Part shown: piece by piece, positions 53,529-62,901 of the stretch
How the letters are laid out: every line of letters starts with the position of its first letter
How positions within the stretch are numbered: the stretch's first letter is position 1
Translations under genes and position numbers: made by a program
Assembly (NCBI GenBank): GCA_026708325.1
Contig: JAPOVC010000014.1
Coordinates: 1-64,000 of the forward strand
Reading direction: 5' to 3'
DNA: 64,000 nucleotides
Origin: Anaerolineaceae bacterium
GTDB lineage: Bacteria; Chloroflexota; Anaerolineae; Aggregatilineales; Phototrophicaceae
Notes under the pieces: model-generated
The model's database searches: none
What the model saw: only the letters and a program-made list of their open reading frames with translations
What the model was told of the DNA's origin: nothing

Positions 53529-53628
53529 AACGCAATGACTGTCCGCTATTTTATCAGGACAGGTCGTACTGACGGATTCTTTCTTGATTCTCTAAAGATC
53601 CGGAATCGAATCCTGAGCCGAAGTCCAT

Positions 53629-55329
53629 TCAATGGTTCTCTTCGGCATCGTCAGCAATGGCCGACTGCCTTTCCGCAAGCACGAGTTGCTCAAGGGTGGC
53701 CCTTTCCCCGGCTTCGCTGTTGACCGAGCCTTCGTACCAGGCGACTCGCAGTTTCAGAAGGACGCGGGCGATGGCGGGCCCTGGCGAAAGACCGGCGGCA
53801 ATAACGTCGTGTCCCGTGCTGCATACGCGGGTTTCGGGCCAGCGTCGCAGCCATTCTGTCAGCCTCTTGCGCAGGGTAACGTCAGCCGTGAGTTGTGCGA
53901 GACAACAAACTGCTGCAAGCGGAATGTTGAGCAGCCGGTCCACGATCTGAAATGTACTGGCATGCTCTTCAGCCAGGATTCCGGGTTGGCGCAGCAGACC
54001 TGCCGCCGCTTCCATGGAACGGGCGCGTCTGGGAGCAATCTGCAAGCGCTTGCAAAATGAAGGCAATCTGTCGGGTTCGATGTCGCTCGCCAGAGCATGC
54101 CACATGTTCGACTCGGAGTCACTGCAGACGGGCAGACCCTGTGCGTGGCGGGATCGCTGCAACCGCCCTTCAATGTCCTCCGGCACACGAAAGTCGGGAT
54201 GAATCGCTGTCAACAAATCTTCCTGTTGCATGGCGAGCAAAATGGCGCCCGGACTTTCTTCCTGCAGCAGCAGGTCAATTTCGTTGCTCACGCGCGTGCC
54301 GGTAATGCCACCCAGAGCAGGGCGCGCGACCTGCATCAGTTCCAGGGTACGTGGCTCAATGGCGAAGCCAAAGCGCGCCTGGAAACGCCATGCGCGCAGG
54401 ATCCGCAGTGGATCGTCATGGAAGCTCAGGGGGTGCAAAACGCGGATGACCCCGGCGTCAAGATCGGCGAGCCCTCCAGTCGGGTCCACAACCGGTCCCG
54501 CAGCCGGAGCAACGGGAATGGCGAGTGCATTGATGCTGAAGTCGCGTCGCAACAGGTCTTGTTGCAGGCTGCTGCCAAAGACCCGTGGCAAGTCAGCCTG
54601 CGCAGCGTAGGTTTCGGCGCGGGCGCCCGCGAAATCAATGTGTTCCGGCAGCCGGCCGAAGGCCAGCGACAGTTGCTCGGCCGTCCTCTCATTCGGGAAC
54701 CAGCGAAAGGTGCCAAATGGCGTCATGGGGCCGGAAGTCCCGCCAAGCCGGGACTCAAGGAGACGGGCCAGGCGCCGGGGTTCTGATTCGGCGACGAAAT
54801 CCAGGTCATCACAGGGCCTGCCCAGCAACAGGTCGCGAACACTTCCACCCACCAGCCATAGACCGATGCCGGCACTGCCCGCCAGGTCAGCGATGCGTTG
54901 AATCAGTTCACCATGATGCGTTTCTGAGAGAGTGACCCTGCGCGTACTGCCCTGTTGTTTGGCACGATGGCGCAACAGGTCCCCTCTGGAGACCATGCCC
55001 CGCAGTTGACCGGCAGCGTCGAGCACTGGCAGAGCGTCCCGGCCGTGTAGGGCCAACACGGCCTCTGCGGCGGAAAGTTCATCGGTCTCCCGCAAATGCG
55101 GATAGTCGCTGTGCATGATGTCACGTACTCGCAGGGATCCCAGATTGTGCTCCAGGGCCCGATCCAGATCTTGTCGCCGCAGCAAGCCGACAATCTTCGC
55201 GTCACTCTGTACGGGCCAGCAATCGTAGCCGACTCGCCTGACGAGAGTGGCCACGTCTTTCAGACGCGCAGTGCCGTCCAGGGTCTGCAAGGGGCCGGAG
55301 GTCATCACCTGGGAAACGAGAGGATTCAT
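53629..55329 (-). CDS. CBS-domain tRNA nucleotidyltransferase/poly(A) polymerase family protein
   Basis: The 566-residue protein starts with two CBS domains (about 1-125, likely binding adenine nucleotides) followed by a class II nucleotidyltransferase (about 150-560). LVGGSVRDLLLGRPCDDLDF contains the GGxxRD and DxD metal motifs; RRDFSINALAI and LRILRAWRFQARFGF are the next signatures. It adds A or CCA to tRNA 3' ends. Many CBS-fused relatives also have an N-terminal DHH domain; none is present. It could be an A-adding enzyme working with a CC-adding partner; the specificity cannot be read here. The ATG at 55329 lies after a palindromic leader element. Confidence 0.88.
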   Translation of the reverse strand: MNPLVSQVMTSGPLQTLDGTARLKDVATLVRRVGYDCWPVQSDAKIVGLLRRQDLDRALEHNLGSLRVRDIMHSDYPHLRETDELSAAEAVLALHGRDALPVLDAAGQLRGMVSRGDLLRHRAKQQGSTRRVTLSETHHGELIQRIADLAGSAGIGLWLVGGSVRDLLLGRPCDDLDFVAESEPRRLARLLESRLGGTSGPMTPFGTFRWFPNERTAEQLSLAFGRLPEHIDFAGARAETYAAQADLPRVFGSSLQQDLLRRDFSINALAIPVAPAAGPVVDPTGGLADLDAGVIRVLHPLSFHDDPLRILRAWRFQARFGFAIEPRTLELMQVARPALGGITGTRVSNEIDLLLQEESPGAILLAMQQEDLLTAIHPDFRVPEDIEGRLQRSRHAQGLPVCSDSESNMWHALASDIEPDRLPSFCKRLQIAPRRARSMEAAAGLLRQPGILAEEHASTFQIVDRLLNIPLAAVCCLAQLTADVTLRKRLTEWLRRWPETRVCSTGHDVIAAGLSPGPAIARVLLKLRVAWYEGSVNSEAGERATLEQLVLAERQSAIADDAEENH

Positions 55330-55339
55330 GGGTCAATGC

Positions 55340-55388
55340 TGACAGCGGGCATGGTGGGGCGCGTCGGGCATGCCCCACCCTACTGTCA
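55340..55388. repeat. Palindromic element before the CCA gene
   Basis: A 49-base element with terminal inverted repeats TGACAG (55340-55345) and CTGTCA (55383-55388), and an inner 8-base stem GGTGGGGC (55353-55360) with GCCCCACC (55372-55379). It resembles REP-like or MITE-like dispersed palindromes. TATACT on the minus strand (55388-55393) is at its border. No second copy was found in the window. Confidence 0.45.
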
Positions 55389-55406
55389 GTATAGCGTGCC
55401 GGCGGC

Positions 55407-55802
55407 TCAGTCGGCAGGCAATGACCATGGCCCGGTAACGCCTCGCTGGGCCATGCTGAAGGCGGTAGACGCGTTGAACAGCGCCAGGATCGAGAAGGCC
55501 AGCGCAGCGTGGCGGTCATCGCGTCCGCGCAAGAGGGAAAACAGGCCCGGCATGATCACAAGCAGGAACAGCATGTAAAGGAGATAAAGCAAGAAGCGCT
55601 GCGGACGAAAGCCCTGCAGGGTCAGGGCGACGCCAACAAGCAGGGTAATGCCTGCCACGCCCGCACTGATGGCGACAGCGCCCCAGAACCCACCGCTTAT
55701 CGAAGCATCCCGCGCCGCCATGCCAGCGGCCCAGACGCCCAGGGCCAACATGTACAGGATGTACATGTTGAAACAAATGGCGTGAAGATCGGCCAGAGTC
55801 AC
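55407..55802 (-). CDS. Small membrane protein of unknown function
   Basis: The 131-residue protein has four predicted membrane helices (about 10-28, 36-60, 68-90, 97-115). No recognisable motif is seen. It starts with a GTG at 55802, 18 bases after the ubiA-like stop, so the two are likely co-transcribed. It may be a quinone- or lipid-related accessory protein given its neighbour, but that is only a context guess. Confidence 0.7.
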   Translation of the reverse strand: MTLADLHAICFNMYILYMLALGVWAAGMAARDASISGGFWGAVAISAGVAGITLLVGVALTLQGFRPQRFLLYLLYMLFLLVIMPGLFSLLRGRDDRHAALAFSILALFNASTAFSMAQRGVTGPWSLPAD

Positions 55803-55820
55803 CGCAGGCCGAAGGCTGAC

Positions 55821-56735
55821 TCAGGCGGGGAAGAACTGGCCCAGCAGCACCTGGCCCAGCCACATGCCGGTGGTGAGATTCACGGTGATCAGGGTCTGCA
55901 CCTGGGCCGCACCGCTGGCGTCCAGCGCCTGGCTTCCCCGCATGTCGGTGGCCGGGCGGAACAGCAGGCTGACGGCAATGCTGATCAGGAGGCCGAGGCC
56001 GAGCCAAAGCGGAAAGACTTCCCGCACAAAGGCGGCCAACAAACACGCCACTGCCAGCCCGGCAGCCAGATACATGAAACGACGGGCATTGACCGCGCCC
56101 AGCATGATGGCGGTGTTTTGGAGACCTGCCGCACGGTCCATGTCAAGGTCGCGCAACTGGTTGTAAAGTTGACCATAGACCGAGAGCAAGGTGGCGGCGA
56201 TGGCCACCAGCCAGACGATCCCCGGCTGCGCGTCGTAGAGAAAATAGCCCGCCAGCAGCAGCAGGCCGCTCAACATCAGTGAGTGCGATACAACGTCGGT
56301 GACAGGCCAGGCCTTGAGCCGCACCGGCCGCCAGGAATAGAGGTGTGAAAGCAGAAGAGTCAGGATGCCGGTCAGGAGGACGGTAAGGCCGCCTGCGGCA
56401 TAGAGCACCAGGGTACACAGGGCCACCGTACGGCAGGCGGCATACCCCAGGCCCCGACCTATTTCACCGCTGGCCACCGGATTGCGGGCGGCGCGGGCGG
56501 GGTCACGGGCGTCATCCGGCGCGTCTTCAATGTCGTTGATCATGAAGGCATAGGCGACTGCAAGAATGTTGGCAACGACGATCGCCGGCAAGCGCCAGTC
56601 CAGCGAAGCGGCGTTGGCGCGTGCTGCCAACAGGGCCCCCAGGACTGTCAGGGGAACGACAAAGGAAACAAATTCCCGCCAGCGCGTGAGGCGCAGGAGG
56701 CCTCGCAGGGTTCGTCTGATTGAAAGAAAGGGCAC
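55821..56735 (-). CDS. UbiA family prenyltransferase
   Basis: The 304-residue integral membrane protein transfers polyprenyl groups to aromatic or other acceptors. Both Asp-rich motifs are present: NDIEDAPDDARDP (NDxxDxxxD, about 98-110) and DLDMDRAAGLQN (second DxxxD, about 222-233). Eight or so membrane helices follow the usual pattern. NDIEDxxxD with a following ARDP is like 4-hydroxybenzoate and digeranylgeranyl-glycerophosphate synthases; the acceptor here is uncertain. The GTG at 56735 has aaggag 7 bases upstream. The frame runs further upstream but that part is antisense to the M1 peptidase leader. Confidence 0.88.
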   Translation of the reverse strand: MPFLSIRRTLRGLLRLTRWREFVSFVVPLTVLGALLAARANAASLDWRLPAIVVANILAVAYAFMINDIEDAPDDARDPARAARNPVASGEIGRGLGYAACRTVALCTLVLYAAGGLTVLLTGILTLLLSHLYSWRPVRLKAWPVTDVVSHSLMLSGLLLLAGYFLYDAQPGIVWLVAIAATLLSVYGQLYNQLRDLDMDRAAGLQNTAIMLGAVNARRFMYLAAGLAVACLLAAFVREVFPLWLGLGLLISIAVSLLFRPATDMRGSQALDASGAAQVQTLITVNLTTGMWLGQVLLGQFFPA

Positions 56736-56862
56736 CGTGAATCTCCTTGCGGGCTTACAGGGATTGCTCGCCCACGGGACTGTATCCTGCCACAAGGCGA
56801 AGGGATTTTCAACGGACGGTCTTGTCTGGCGGTCCTCTTGTCCGGCGAGTATCCTGCCCCTT

Positions 56863-58335
56863 ATGCTGCGCCCTGTTTGCACATTCCTTGCATCTCTCGC
56901 GCTTTACGGATGCACGCTCATCGGTCAACCTGCGCCAACACCCGTCAGGATTGCGACAGCCACGCCACGGCCTTCACCCGCGAGCGTACCGCAGGTCTCG
57001 GTCACGACTCAGGTCGATCCGCTCAAACAGACTGCGGTGAAACACGTTGTCCAGGCCACCATTGACCTGGCGCAACATGAAATAGAGGTCCAGCAGGACC
57101 TGCAATTCAGAAACCTCACGGCATCGCCCCTGGCGGAGCTACTGCTGCTGGTCGAGGCCAACCGACAAGAGGGCAGCGTTGAGGTCCAGCGCATCGTCGC
57201 CGATGAAACTCCGCTGGAATTCACTCTGGATGGGCGCAAGCTGACGGTCCGATTGCCGCGTGTCTTGCAGCCAGAGGACGCGATGGAACTTAGCCTGGAC
57301 TTCCGGCTGGACGTTCCGCCCTTTGAAGCTGATGACTTTCTGGGGTGGCTGGGCTACAGCCAGCATCAGATGAATCTGGGCAACTGGCTGCCGGTGGTTG
57401 CGCCCCGGGGCGGTGGACAGTGGTTGGTCAATGAAGCGGCTGCCTTTGGGGAACACTCTGCGCAGGACCCCGCGGACTGGCAGGTAGGGGTCGACGTCGA
57501 AAACGCGCGGGACGACGTGGTTTTGGCCGGACCTGGTCAGGTGACCCAAATGGAAGACGGGCATTGGCAATTCGAGCTGCAGGCTGCCCGCGATTTCTCG
57601 CTAAGCATCGACACCCGCTTCCAGTTTACGGCCTCGGAACTCGCAGACGGGACACAACTTGAGGTCTACTCGCTCAGTGATGCGCCGGATGCACTGGCGG
57701 CTGCCGCCTGGACCCTGGACGTCGCCCGTCGCAGCGTAGAACGCTTTTCGGCGCTATTCGGCCCCTTTCTCCTCAATCGCCTGGTCGTCGTCGAGGGAGA
57801 TTTTCCGGATGGCATGGAGTTCAGCGGTCTGGTGTTCGTCAGCCGGGACTGGTTTGAGAGCTGGGAGGGCAACCCCGCCAGCTATCTGACTGTGATCACT
57901 GCCCATGAAGTCGCCCACCAGTGGTGGTATGGCTCGGTGGCGAATGACCAGGCCGCCGATCCCTGGCTGGACGAGGCGCTGGCAACCTACAGCGAATATC
58001 TGTTGCTGGAGTCGGACTTCCCGGAATTGACCGACTGGTGGTGGGAGTGGCGGGTCGACCGCTTCGCGCCTGGCGGCTATGTCGACGGCGACATATACGA
58101 GTTTGCCAGCCGCCGCAACTACATCAATGCCGTCTACCTGCGGGGCGCGCGCATGCTGCACGAGTTGCGGCAGGACCTGGGCGACGACGCCTTTTTTGCC
58201 TGGTTGCGACGTCATGCGGAGCAGGGTGCGGGCAACATCGTCACGGAAGAAGAATTCTGGTCCCTGCTGGATGATTCACAGCTGGCGGCTACGCTGGAAA
58301 CGCGAAGGCGTTACCTGCGCGATCCCGGTCCCTGA
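56863..58335 (+). CDS. M1-family lipoprotein metallopeptidase
   Basis: The 490-residue protein begins with a lipoprotein signal (lipobox LYGC, Cys17) and a short Pro/Thr linker. The N-terminal part (about 60-250) is a beta-rich aminopeptidase N-terminal-like domain. The catalytic zinc motif is HEVAHQ (His348, Glu349, His352) with the third ligand Glu371 in DEALATY, 18 residues later, as in gluzincins of the M1 family. A GAMEN-type loop is replaced by GMEFSG (around 325). It is probably a surface peptidase. The longer frame to 56566 overlaps ubiA. The substrate is not known. Confidence 0.88.
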   Translation: MLRPVCTFLASLALYGCTLIGQPAPTPVRIATATPRPSPASVPQVSVTTQVDPLKQTAVKHVVQATIDLAQHEIEVQQDLQFRNLTASPLAELLLLVEANRQEGSVEVQRIVADETPLEFTLDGRKLTVRLPRVLQPEDAMELSLDFRLDVPPFEADDFLGWLGYSQHQMNLGNWLPVVAPRGGGQWLVNEAAAFGEHSAQDPADWQVGVDVENARDDVVLAGPGQVTQMEDGHWQFELQAARDFSLSIDTRFQFTASELADGTQLEVYSLSDAPDALAAAAWTLDVARRSVERFSALFGPFLLNRLVVVEGDFPDGMEFSGLVFVSRDWFESWEGNPASYLTVITAHEVAHQWWYGSVANDQAADPWLDEALATYSEYLLLESDFPELTDWWWEWRVDRFAPGGYVDGDIYEFASRRNYINAVYLRGARMLHELRQDLGDDAFFAWLRRHAEQGAGNIVTEEEFWSLLDDSQLAATLETRRRYLRDPGP

Positions 58336-58350
58336 CCCGCAAGCCGTTGA

Positions 58351-59427
58351 CTAAATGACCTCCAGCCCGTCGGCATCCGGCATAGACGGGAACGGCCCGT
58401 GAGGTTCCGTCTGATACCACCAGGCGACGGAAGCGATATCATCCTGCAGCGGCAGGTAGCGATTGCCACTGCGCCAGCCCAGGGCCTGGATGGTGACGCG
58501 CAGGTCTTCCCGGAAACGAATCGGGTCCAGTATGTGCCAGCGGTAGAGCCCGAATCGGGTCTGACTCTGTTCGAAACCATCCGGCCGCAGCACCTGGGGC
58601 ATCCCTGAGTAGGGCGAACTGAATTCGCCATAAGCGCCTTCGGGCATCCGGAAGCCCCACGCTCCGCCGAAATAGTCCTCGGTGCCGGTGCCACAGATGG
58701 TTGGATGCACGTCACCATCCATATAGAACTTGATTTCGCCCTCGCCCCACCAGCCGCTGTTGTTGGAACCCCAGGCCATGTAGGTGCCCACGTAGTGACC
58801 CTGACCCGTCACGCCTTCCAGCAAGGTATGGACCTCGCCGTAGGGCAGGGGATTGTTGCGACGCCACTGCGCGTGAAGGTAGGCGGCGTCGTCGGGGATG
58901 TCCGTCTCCGCCCAGGTGATCTGGTAGTAACAGGTGACCCTCTCTTCACCGATGTTTTCCAGTGTCACGCGGGCGTGCTTGCGAAAGGGCATCTGCCAGT
59001 AACTGTTGAAACCGGCGATCGGGTTGACGGCGATGGCCAGGGAACTGATCGTGCTGTGCCGGTTCCAGCCGCTACAGAAGAAATCACCGAAGGGGACCTC
59101 GATCGATGGACTGTCTTCTCCGTCCCAGTAAAAGCGAAGCAGCATTTGACGCCAGCTGTCATGCGAAACGGCAAACCAGATGTGCTGGATTGCCCCCGGA
59201 CCGGCAATATCGGCGAGGGTGACCTCCGCACCTCCGTCGATGCGAATGCTGGGCGAAACCTTCCAGCCCTGGCCGAGGTCACGCGCGGCCTGCAACCCCG
59301 TGCCTTCGGTCGCCAGGTCGCCCCGGCCTGCAGCGCCATCCGGGTTTTCCGCACTGATGGAGCGCGTTCGCGCGTCTGACAATCGCGCCAGATCGCTCAT
59401 GCCTGTAACAAGCCCGTTGAATGCCAT
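58351..59427 (-). CDS. DUF2961 (GH172-type) glycoside hydrolase
   Basis: The 358-residue protein has the DUF2961 beta-sandwich pattern: GAIQHIWFAVSHDSWRQMLLRFYWDGE, IEVPFGDFF, GFNSYWQMPFRKHARV, CYYQITWAE, TICGTGTEDYFGGAWG (the central Glu) and FGLYRWHILDPIRF. Members include difructose-anhydride synthase/arabinofuranosidase (GH172). No signal peptide is seen. The ATG at 59427 has ggaggag upstream, and the frame extends to 59649. It is divergent from the PhyH gene. Its substrate is probably a plant or cell-wall sugar, which cannot be specified. Confidence 0.88.
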   Translation of the reverse strand: MAFNGLVTGMSDLARLSDARTRSISAENPDGAAGRGDLATEGTGLQAARDLGQGWKVSPSIRIDGGAEVTLADIAGPGAIQHIWFAVSHDSWRQMLLRFYWDGEDSPSIEVPFGDFFCSGWNRHSTISSLAIAVNPIAGFNSYWQMPFRKHARVTLENIGEERVTCYYQITWAETDIPDDAAYLHAQWRRNNPLPYGEVHTLLEGVTGQGHYVGTYMAWGSNNSGWWGEGEIKFYMDGDVHPTICGTGTEDYFGGAWGFRMPEGAYGEFSSPYSGMPQVLRPDGFEQSQTRFGLYRWHILDPIRFREDLRVTIQALGWRSGNRYLPLQDDIASVAWWYQTEPHGPFPSMPDADGLEVI

Positions 59428-59488
59428 CCTGTTCCACTCCTCCGCGCTATACTCCTGCCGCCAAATGGTAGCGCGCAGGAGACTTTCG

Positions 59489-60289
59489 ATGAAATTCTCG
59501 CCGCAACAGGTGGAGCGCTTTCGCGAAGAAGGCTGGCTGGGCGTGTCGGAATTCTGGTCGGATCGCGAAATCGCCGCCATGCGCGTCGAGCTGCAGAGTC
59601 TGCGCGACGCCGGCCTGTTGCACAACGTCAGCACGGAGGGTGACGGCACGACCTACTCGAAGCGGACGGCCAATCTGCAGCTCTGCCCCATGTACCCGCA
59701 CAGCCGCTTTTTCCGCGCCATGCCCTTCGCCGACAAGGTTGCCGAGGCCATCGGTCAACTCATCGGTGATCCCGTGATACTGCACCTTGATCAGGTCTTT
59801 CTCAAGCCGGCGGGCCATGGCGCCGGCACCAACTGGCATCAGGACAATGCCTACTTTCGCATCCCGGACCCCCTGGGGGGCACCGCCATGTGGACGGCGG
59901 TACATGACGCGACGGTCGCCAACGGCACCATCCGGGTCATTCCAGGCAGCTATCGCGTCGAGTACGAGCATTCGCGAGACCCTTTCAGCGACCATCACAT
60001 TCGTTGCTACCCGCCGGAAGAAGACGCGGTGTCCATCGAATTGCCCGCCGGCGGCGTGGCCTTCTTCGCCTATGGCGTGGCCCATGCGACGGGCGCCAAC
60101 AAGACCGACAGCGACCGCGCCGGCATCGCGCACCACTTCGTCAACGGGTCGATGAAGGACATTCGCTGGCGCAAAAAGAAACTGAGCGAAAACCCCTGGC
60201 TTTCCGGACCCGCGGCCAGCGGCGGCGAACGCGAATACTGCGAGCGGATCAGCGGCACCTGGGAAAGGGAGGTTGAGCGCCTGCTCTGA
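59489..60289 (+). CDS. Phytanoyl-CoA dioxygenase (PhyH) family protein
   Basis: Fe(II)/2-oxoglutarate-dependent oxygenase of 266 residues. The iron-binding triad is His117 and Asp119 in NWHQDNAYF and His199 in YGVAHATG; Arg210 probably binds 2-oxoglutarate. LHLDQVFLKPAGHG and VIPGSYRVEYEH are family-like segments. The family hydroxylates various substrates (ectoine, phytanoyl-CoA, quinolones), and sequence alone does not decide. A gcaggaga ribosome-binding site precedes the ATG at 59489. TATACT at 59448-59453 is a possible -10 box. The neighbouring GH172-type gene is divergent. Confidence 0.9.
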   Translation: MKFSPQQVERFREEGWLGVSEFWSDREIAAMRVELQSLRDAGLLHNVSTEGDGTTYSKRTANLQLCPMYPHSRFFRAMPFADKVAEAIGQLIGDPVILHLDQVFLKPAGHGAGTNWHQDNAYFRIPDPLGGTAMWTAVHDATVANGTIRVIPGSYRVEYEHSRDPFSDHHIRCYPPEEDAVSIELPAGGVAFFAYGVAHATGANKTDSDRAGIAHHFVNGSMKDIRWRKKKLSENPWLSGPAASGGEREYCERISGTWEREVERLL

Positions 60290-60303
60290 AAGGCGGTTAT
60301 ACT
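60273..60303 (+). promoter_or_regulatory. comM: Possible promoter of comM
   Basis: TTGAGC (60273-60278) and TATACT (60298-60303) are 19 bases apart; the -10 matches five of six positions. It lies at the end of the PhyH gene with a 40-base leader to comM. Confidence 0.35.
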
Positions 60304-60342
60304 GTCGGGCGGCTGATGCGTTGAATCCGACAAGGAACTGCC

Positions 60343-61893
60343 ATGCTTTCCATCGTGCGTGCCTGCGCCGTCGTCGGTCTGGACGGTTGCATCATCGACG
60401 TCGAGACCGATTTCAACCCCCGCGCCGGAATCCCCTCTTTTTCCCTGGTTGGCCTGCCCGGATCGGCTGTGCGTGAGAGCCGCGAAAGGGTGCGCGCCGC
60501 CATCCGCAATTCTGGCCTTCAGTTCCCGAACAAGAGCTATGTGGTCAACCTGTCGCCCGCCGACCTGCCCAAACACGGGCCGGCCTACGACCTGGCCATC
60601 GCGGTTGGCGTGCTGGCGGCGACCGATCAAGTGCCCGAAGGCGCGCTGAAGGGAGCGATTTTCCTCGGTGAGCTTTCACTGGATGGCAGTGTGCGTCACG
60701 TCAAGGGGATTATGCCCATGGCGAACGTCGCCCGCGATGAAGGGTTCAAGACGCTCTACGTGCCTGCCTGCGATGCGCCGGAAGCCGGGTTGGTGGATGA
60801 CATCGACATCATCCCGCTGGAGACCCTGGGCCAACTGGTCGAGCACGTCTACGGTTTGAATCCAGTCGCGCCGCTGGAGCGCAGCATGCCAGCCGGCGAG
60901 AGCGATTCCCTGCCGGAAGGTCAAATGGACTTCTCCGATATTCGGGGCCAGGAACATCTGAAACGGGCGCTGGAAGTGGCCGCCGCCGGCAACCACAATC
61001 TGCTGATGAAGGGGCCGCCCGGCGCGGGCAAGTCGCTCTGCGCCCACGCCCTGCCCGGCATCCTGCCGCCCTTGACTCGTGTGGAAGCGCTGGAGGCAAC
61101 CCGCATTTATTCCGTGGCCGACATGCTTCAGAGCGAAGAGCCCCTGTTGCGTCATCGGCCCTTTCGAGCACCGCATCACACCATTTCACAGGCCGGCCTG
61201 GTGGGCGGGGACCCGGTACCGCGTCCCGGCGAAATCTCGCTGGCGCATCGCGGGGTCCTGTTTCTGGACGAACTGCCGGAGTACGGTCAACGCATGCTGG
61301 AAGTGCTGCGTCAGCCGATAGAGGAGCGCAGGGTCACTATCAGCCGGGCCAGTGGTTCGCTCACCTTTCCGGCAAACTTTCAGTTGCTGGCGGCCATGAA
61401 CCCCTGTCCCTGCGGCCACTTCGGCGATATGGCCCGCAACTGCAGCTGCTCCGCCACTCAGGTCCAGCGTTACCAGAACCGAATCTCGGGACCCATGCTG
61501 GACCGCATCGACATGCACGTCGACGTGCCACGGGTTGAATACGACAAGCTGATGACCATGGAACCTGGCGAAGCGACCCGGGAAATCCGCGCCCGTGTCA
61601 TTGCCGCGCGTGAAAGGCAGGCGGAACGCTTCAGCGAGCACCCCGGACTTTTCGCGAATGCTGACATGGGGCCAGGTGAAGTACAGGCAATGTGTCGACT
61701 CAATGATGAAGCGCGACAAATTCTGGATGCCTCGGTTCGCCAGATGCGGCTGGGCGCGCGGGCCCTGCACCGGGTGCTGAAACTGGGACGCACCATCGCC
61801 GATCTGGCTGCCAGCGACATTGTCTCTGTGGAACATGTGGCCGAGGCGTTACAGTACCGGCAGAGCGGGCAATTTTCTGCCACTGGAACGTAG
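60343..61893 (+). CDS. comM: ComM/YifB family Mg-chelatase-like AAA+ helicase
   Basis: ComM is a ring helicase that promotes branch migration when transformed DNA is integrated. The 516-residue protein has the ChlI-like N-terminal domain (1-165, GIPSFSLVGLPGSAVRESRERVR), Walker A GPPGAGKS (Lys230), Walker B LFLDELPEY, and the C-terminal Mg-chelatase domain with cysteine pairs CPCGHFGD and CSCS (zinc-binding). The FPAN and ISGPMLDRIDMHV segments are also typical. The small Ala in the P-loop is unusual but accepted. It is followed after 11 bases by the ornithine cyclodeaminase gene. Confidence 0.94.
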   Translation: MLSIVRACAVVGLDGCIIDVETDFNPRAGIPSFSLVGLPGSAVRESRERVRAAIRNSGLQFPNKSYVVNLSPADLPKHGPAYDLAIAVGVLAATDQVPEGALKGAIFLGELSLDGSVRHVKGIMPMANVARDEGFKTLYVPACDAPEAGLVDDIDIIPLETLGQLVEHVYGLNPVAPLERSMPAGESDSLPEGQMDFSDIRGQEHLKRALEVAAAGNHNLLMKGPPGAGKSLCAHALPGILPPLTRVEALEATRIYSVADMLQSEEPLLRHRPFRAPHHTISQAGLVGGDPVPRPGEISLAHRGVLFLDELPEYGQRMLEVLRQPIEERRVTISRASGSLTFPANFQLLAAMNPCPCGHFGDMARNCSCSATQVQRYQNRISGPMLDRIDMHVDVPRVEYDKLMTMEPGEATREIRARVIAARERQAERFSEHPGLFANADMGPGEVQAMCRLNDEARQILDASVRQMRLGARALHRVLKLGRTIADLAASDIVSVEHVAEALQYRQSGQFSATGT

Positions 61894-61904
61894 GGGAGGG
61901 GACG

Positions 61905-62900
61905 ATGGAATTGTTGGTCATCAATGCGGCGGAAGTGCGCCAGTTGCTGCCGATGGCGGCCTGCATGGATGCGATGGAAACCGCGCTAAAACAACTTGGG
62001 CGCGGAGAGGCGCAAAACCCCTTGCGCAGCGTCAACTGGTTGCCTGAGAAGCGGGGCATCTTGCTGGCGATGCCGGCTCTTGCTGAAGAGGCGATGGCCA
62101 TCAAGGTCATCACCGTCATGCCGGGCAACCACGGCACACCCTACGATTCGCACATGGGCGCCGTCATCCTGTTCGACTCGCAATACGGTCGGCCCCTGGC
62201 CCTGATGGACGCAACTGAAATCACAGCCATTCGCACCGCGGCCGTCAGTGGCGTGGCAACCCGCGCGCTTGCCCGCGAGGATGCCGGCGACCTGGCGATA
62301 TTGGGTACGGGCGTACAGGGGCGTTCGCACCTGCAGGCGATGCTGGAAGCGCGGCCCCTGCGGCGCGTCAGGGTCTGGAGCCGCAGCGAGGCCAGTCGCG
62401 CGGACTATGTGCGGTGGGCGAGCCAGGAACTGGATGCGGAAGTTGAGGCGATGGAGAGTGCGCAGTCTGCCGTCACTGGCGCGGACCTCATTTGCACGGC
62501 GACTGCCGCCGCCCAACCGGTGCTGCAGGGCGCCTGGCTGTCTCCAGGCACGCATATCAATGCAGTAGGTTCCTCCACGCCAAGCACACGCGAACTGGAC
62601 TCGGCTGCCATGGCCCTGGTCAGTCACTTCGTGGATCGGCGCGAATCCACGCTCGATGAATCGGGGGATTACCTGATCCCCCTGCAAGAAGGCGCGATCG
62701 GGGACGACCACATTCGCGCCGAACTGGGAGAAGTGTTGCTTGGTCGGGCACCGGGACGCAGCAGCGACGACGAGATCACGCTCTTCAACTCGCTTGGTCT
62801 CGCGGTCGAGGATTTGGCATCGGCGCAGCTCATCTATCGCGAGGCGCAGAGGCGGGGCCAGGGCACAAAGGTTGAATTTGGCGAGTCGGCGGAAGATTAA
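61905..62900 (+). CDS. Ornithine cyclodeaminase/mu-crystallin family protein
   Basis: The 331-residue protein converts ornithine to proline with release of ammonia, or acts as a related alanine/ketimine reductase. NAD-binding ILGTGVQGRSHLQAM is at about 130-144, DATEITAIRTAAVSGVATRAL is the substrate loop, and THINAVGSSTP is near residue 220. The ATG has gggaggggac upstream and lies 11 bases after comM, so it may share its transcript. Arginase at 15.4 kb would provide ornithine, which fits an arginine-to-proline route. It converges on lysK with a 1-base gap. Confidence 0.88.
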   Translation: MELLVINAAEVRQLLPMAACMDAMETALKQLGRGEAQNPLRSVNWLPEKRGILLAMPALAEEAMAIKVITVMPGNHGTPYDSHMGAVILFDSQYGRPLALMDATEITAIRTAAVSGVATRALAREDAGDLAILGTGVQGRSHLQAMLEARPLRRVRVWSRSEASRADYVRWASQELDAEVEAMESAQSAVTGADLICTATAAAQPVLQGAWLSPGTHINAVGSSTPSTRELDSAAMALVSHFVDRRESTLDESGDYLIPLQEGAIGDDHIRAELGEVLLGRAPGRSSDDEITLFNSLGLAVEDLASAQLIYREAQRRGQGTKVEFGESAED

Positions 62901-62901
62901 A

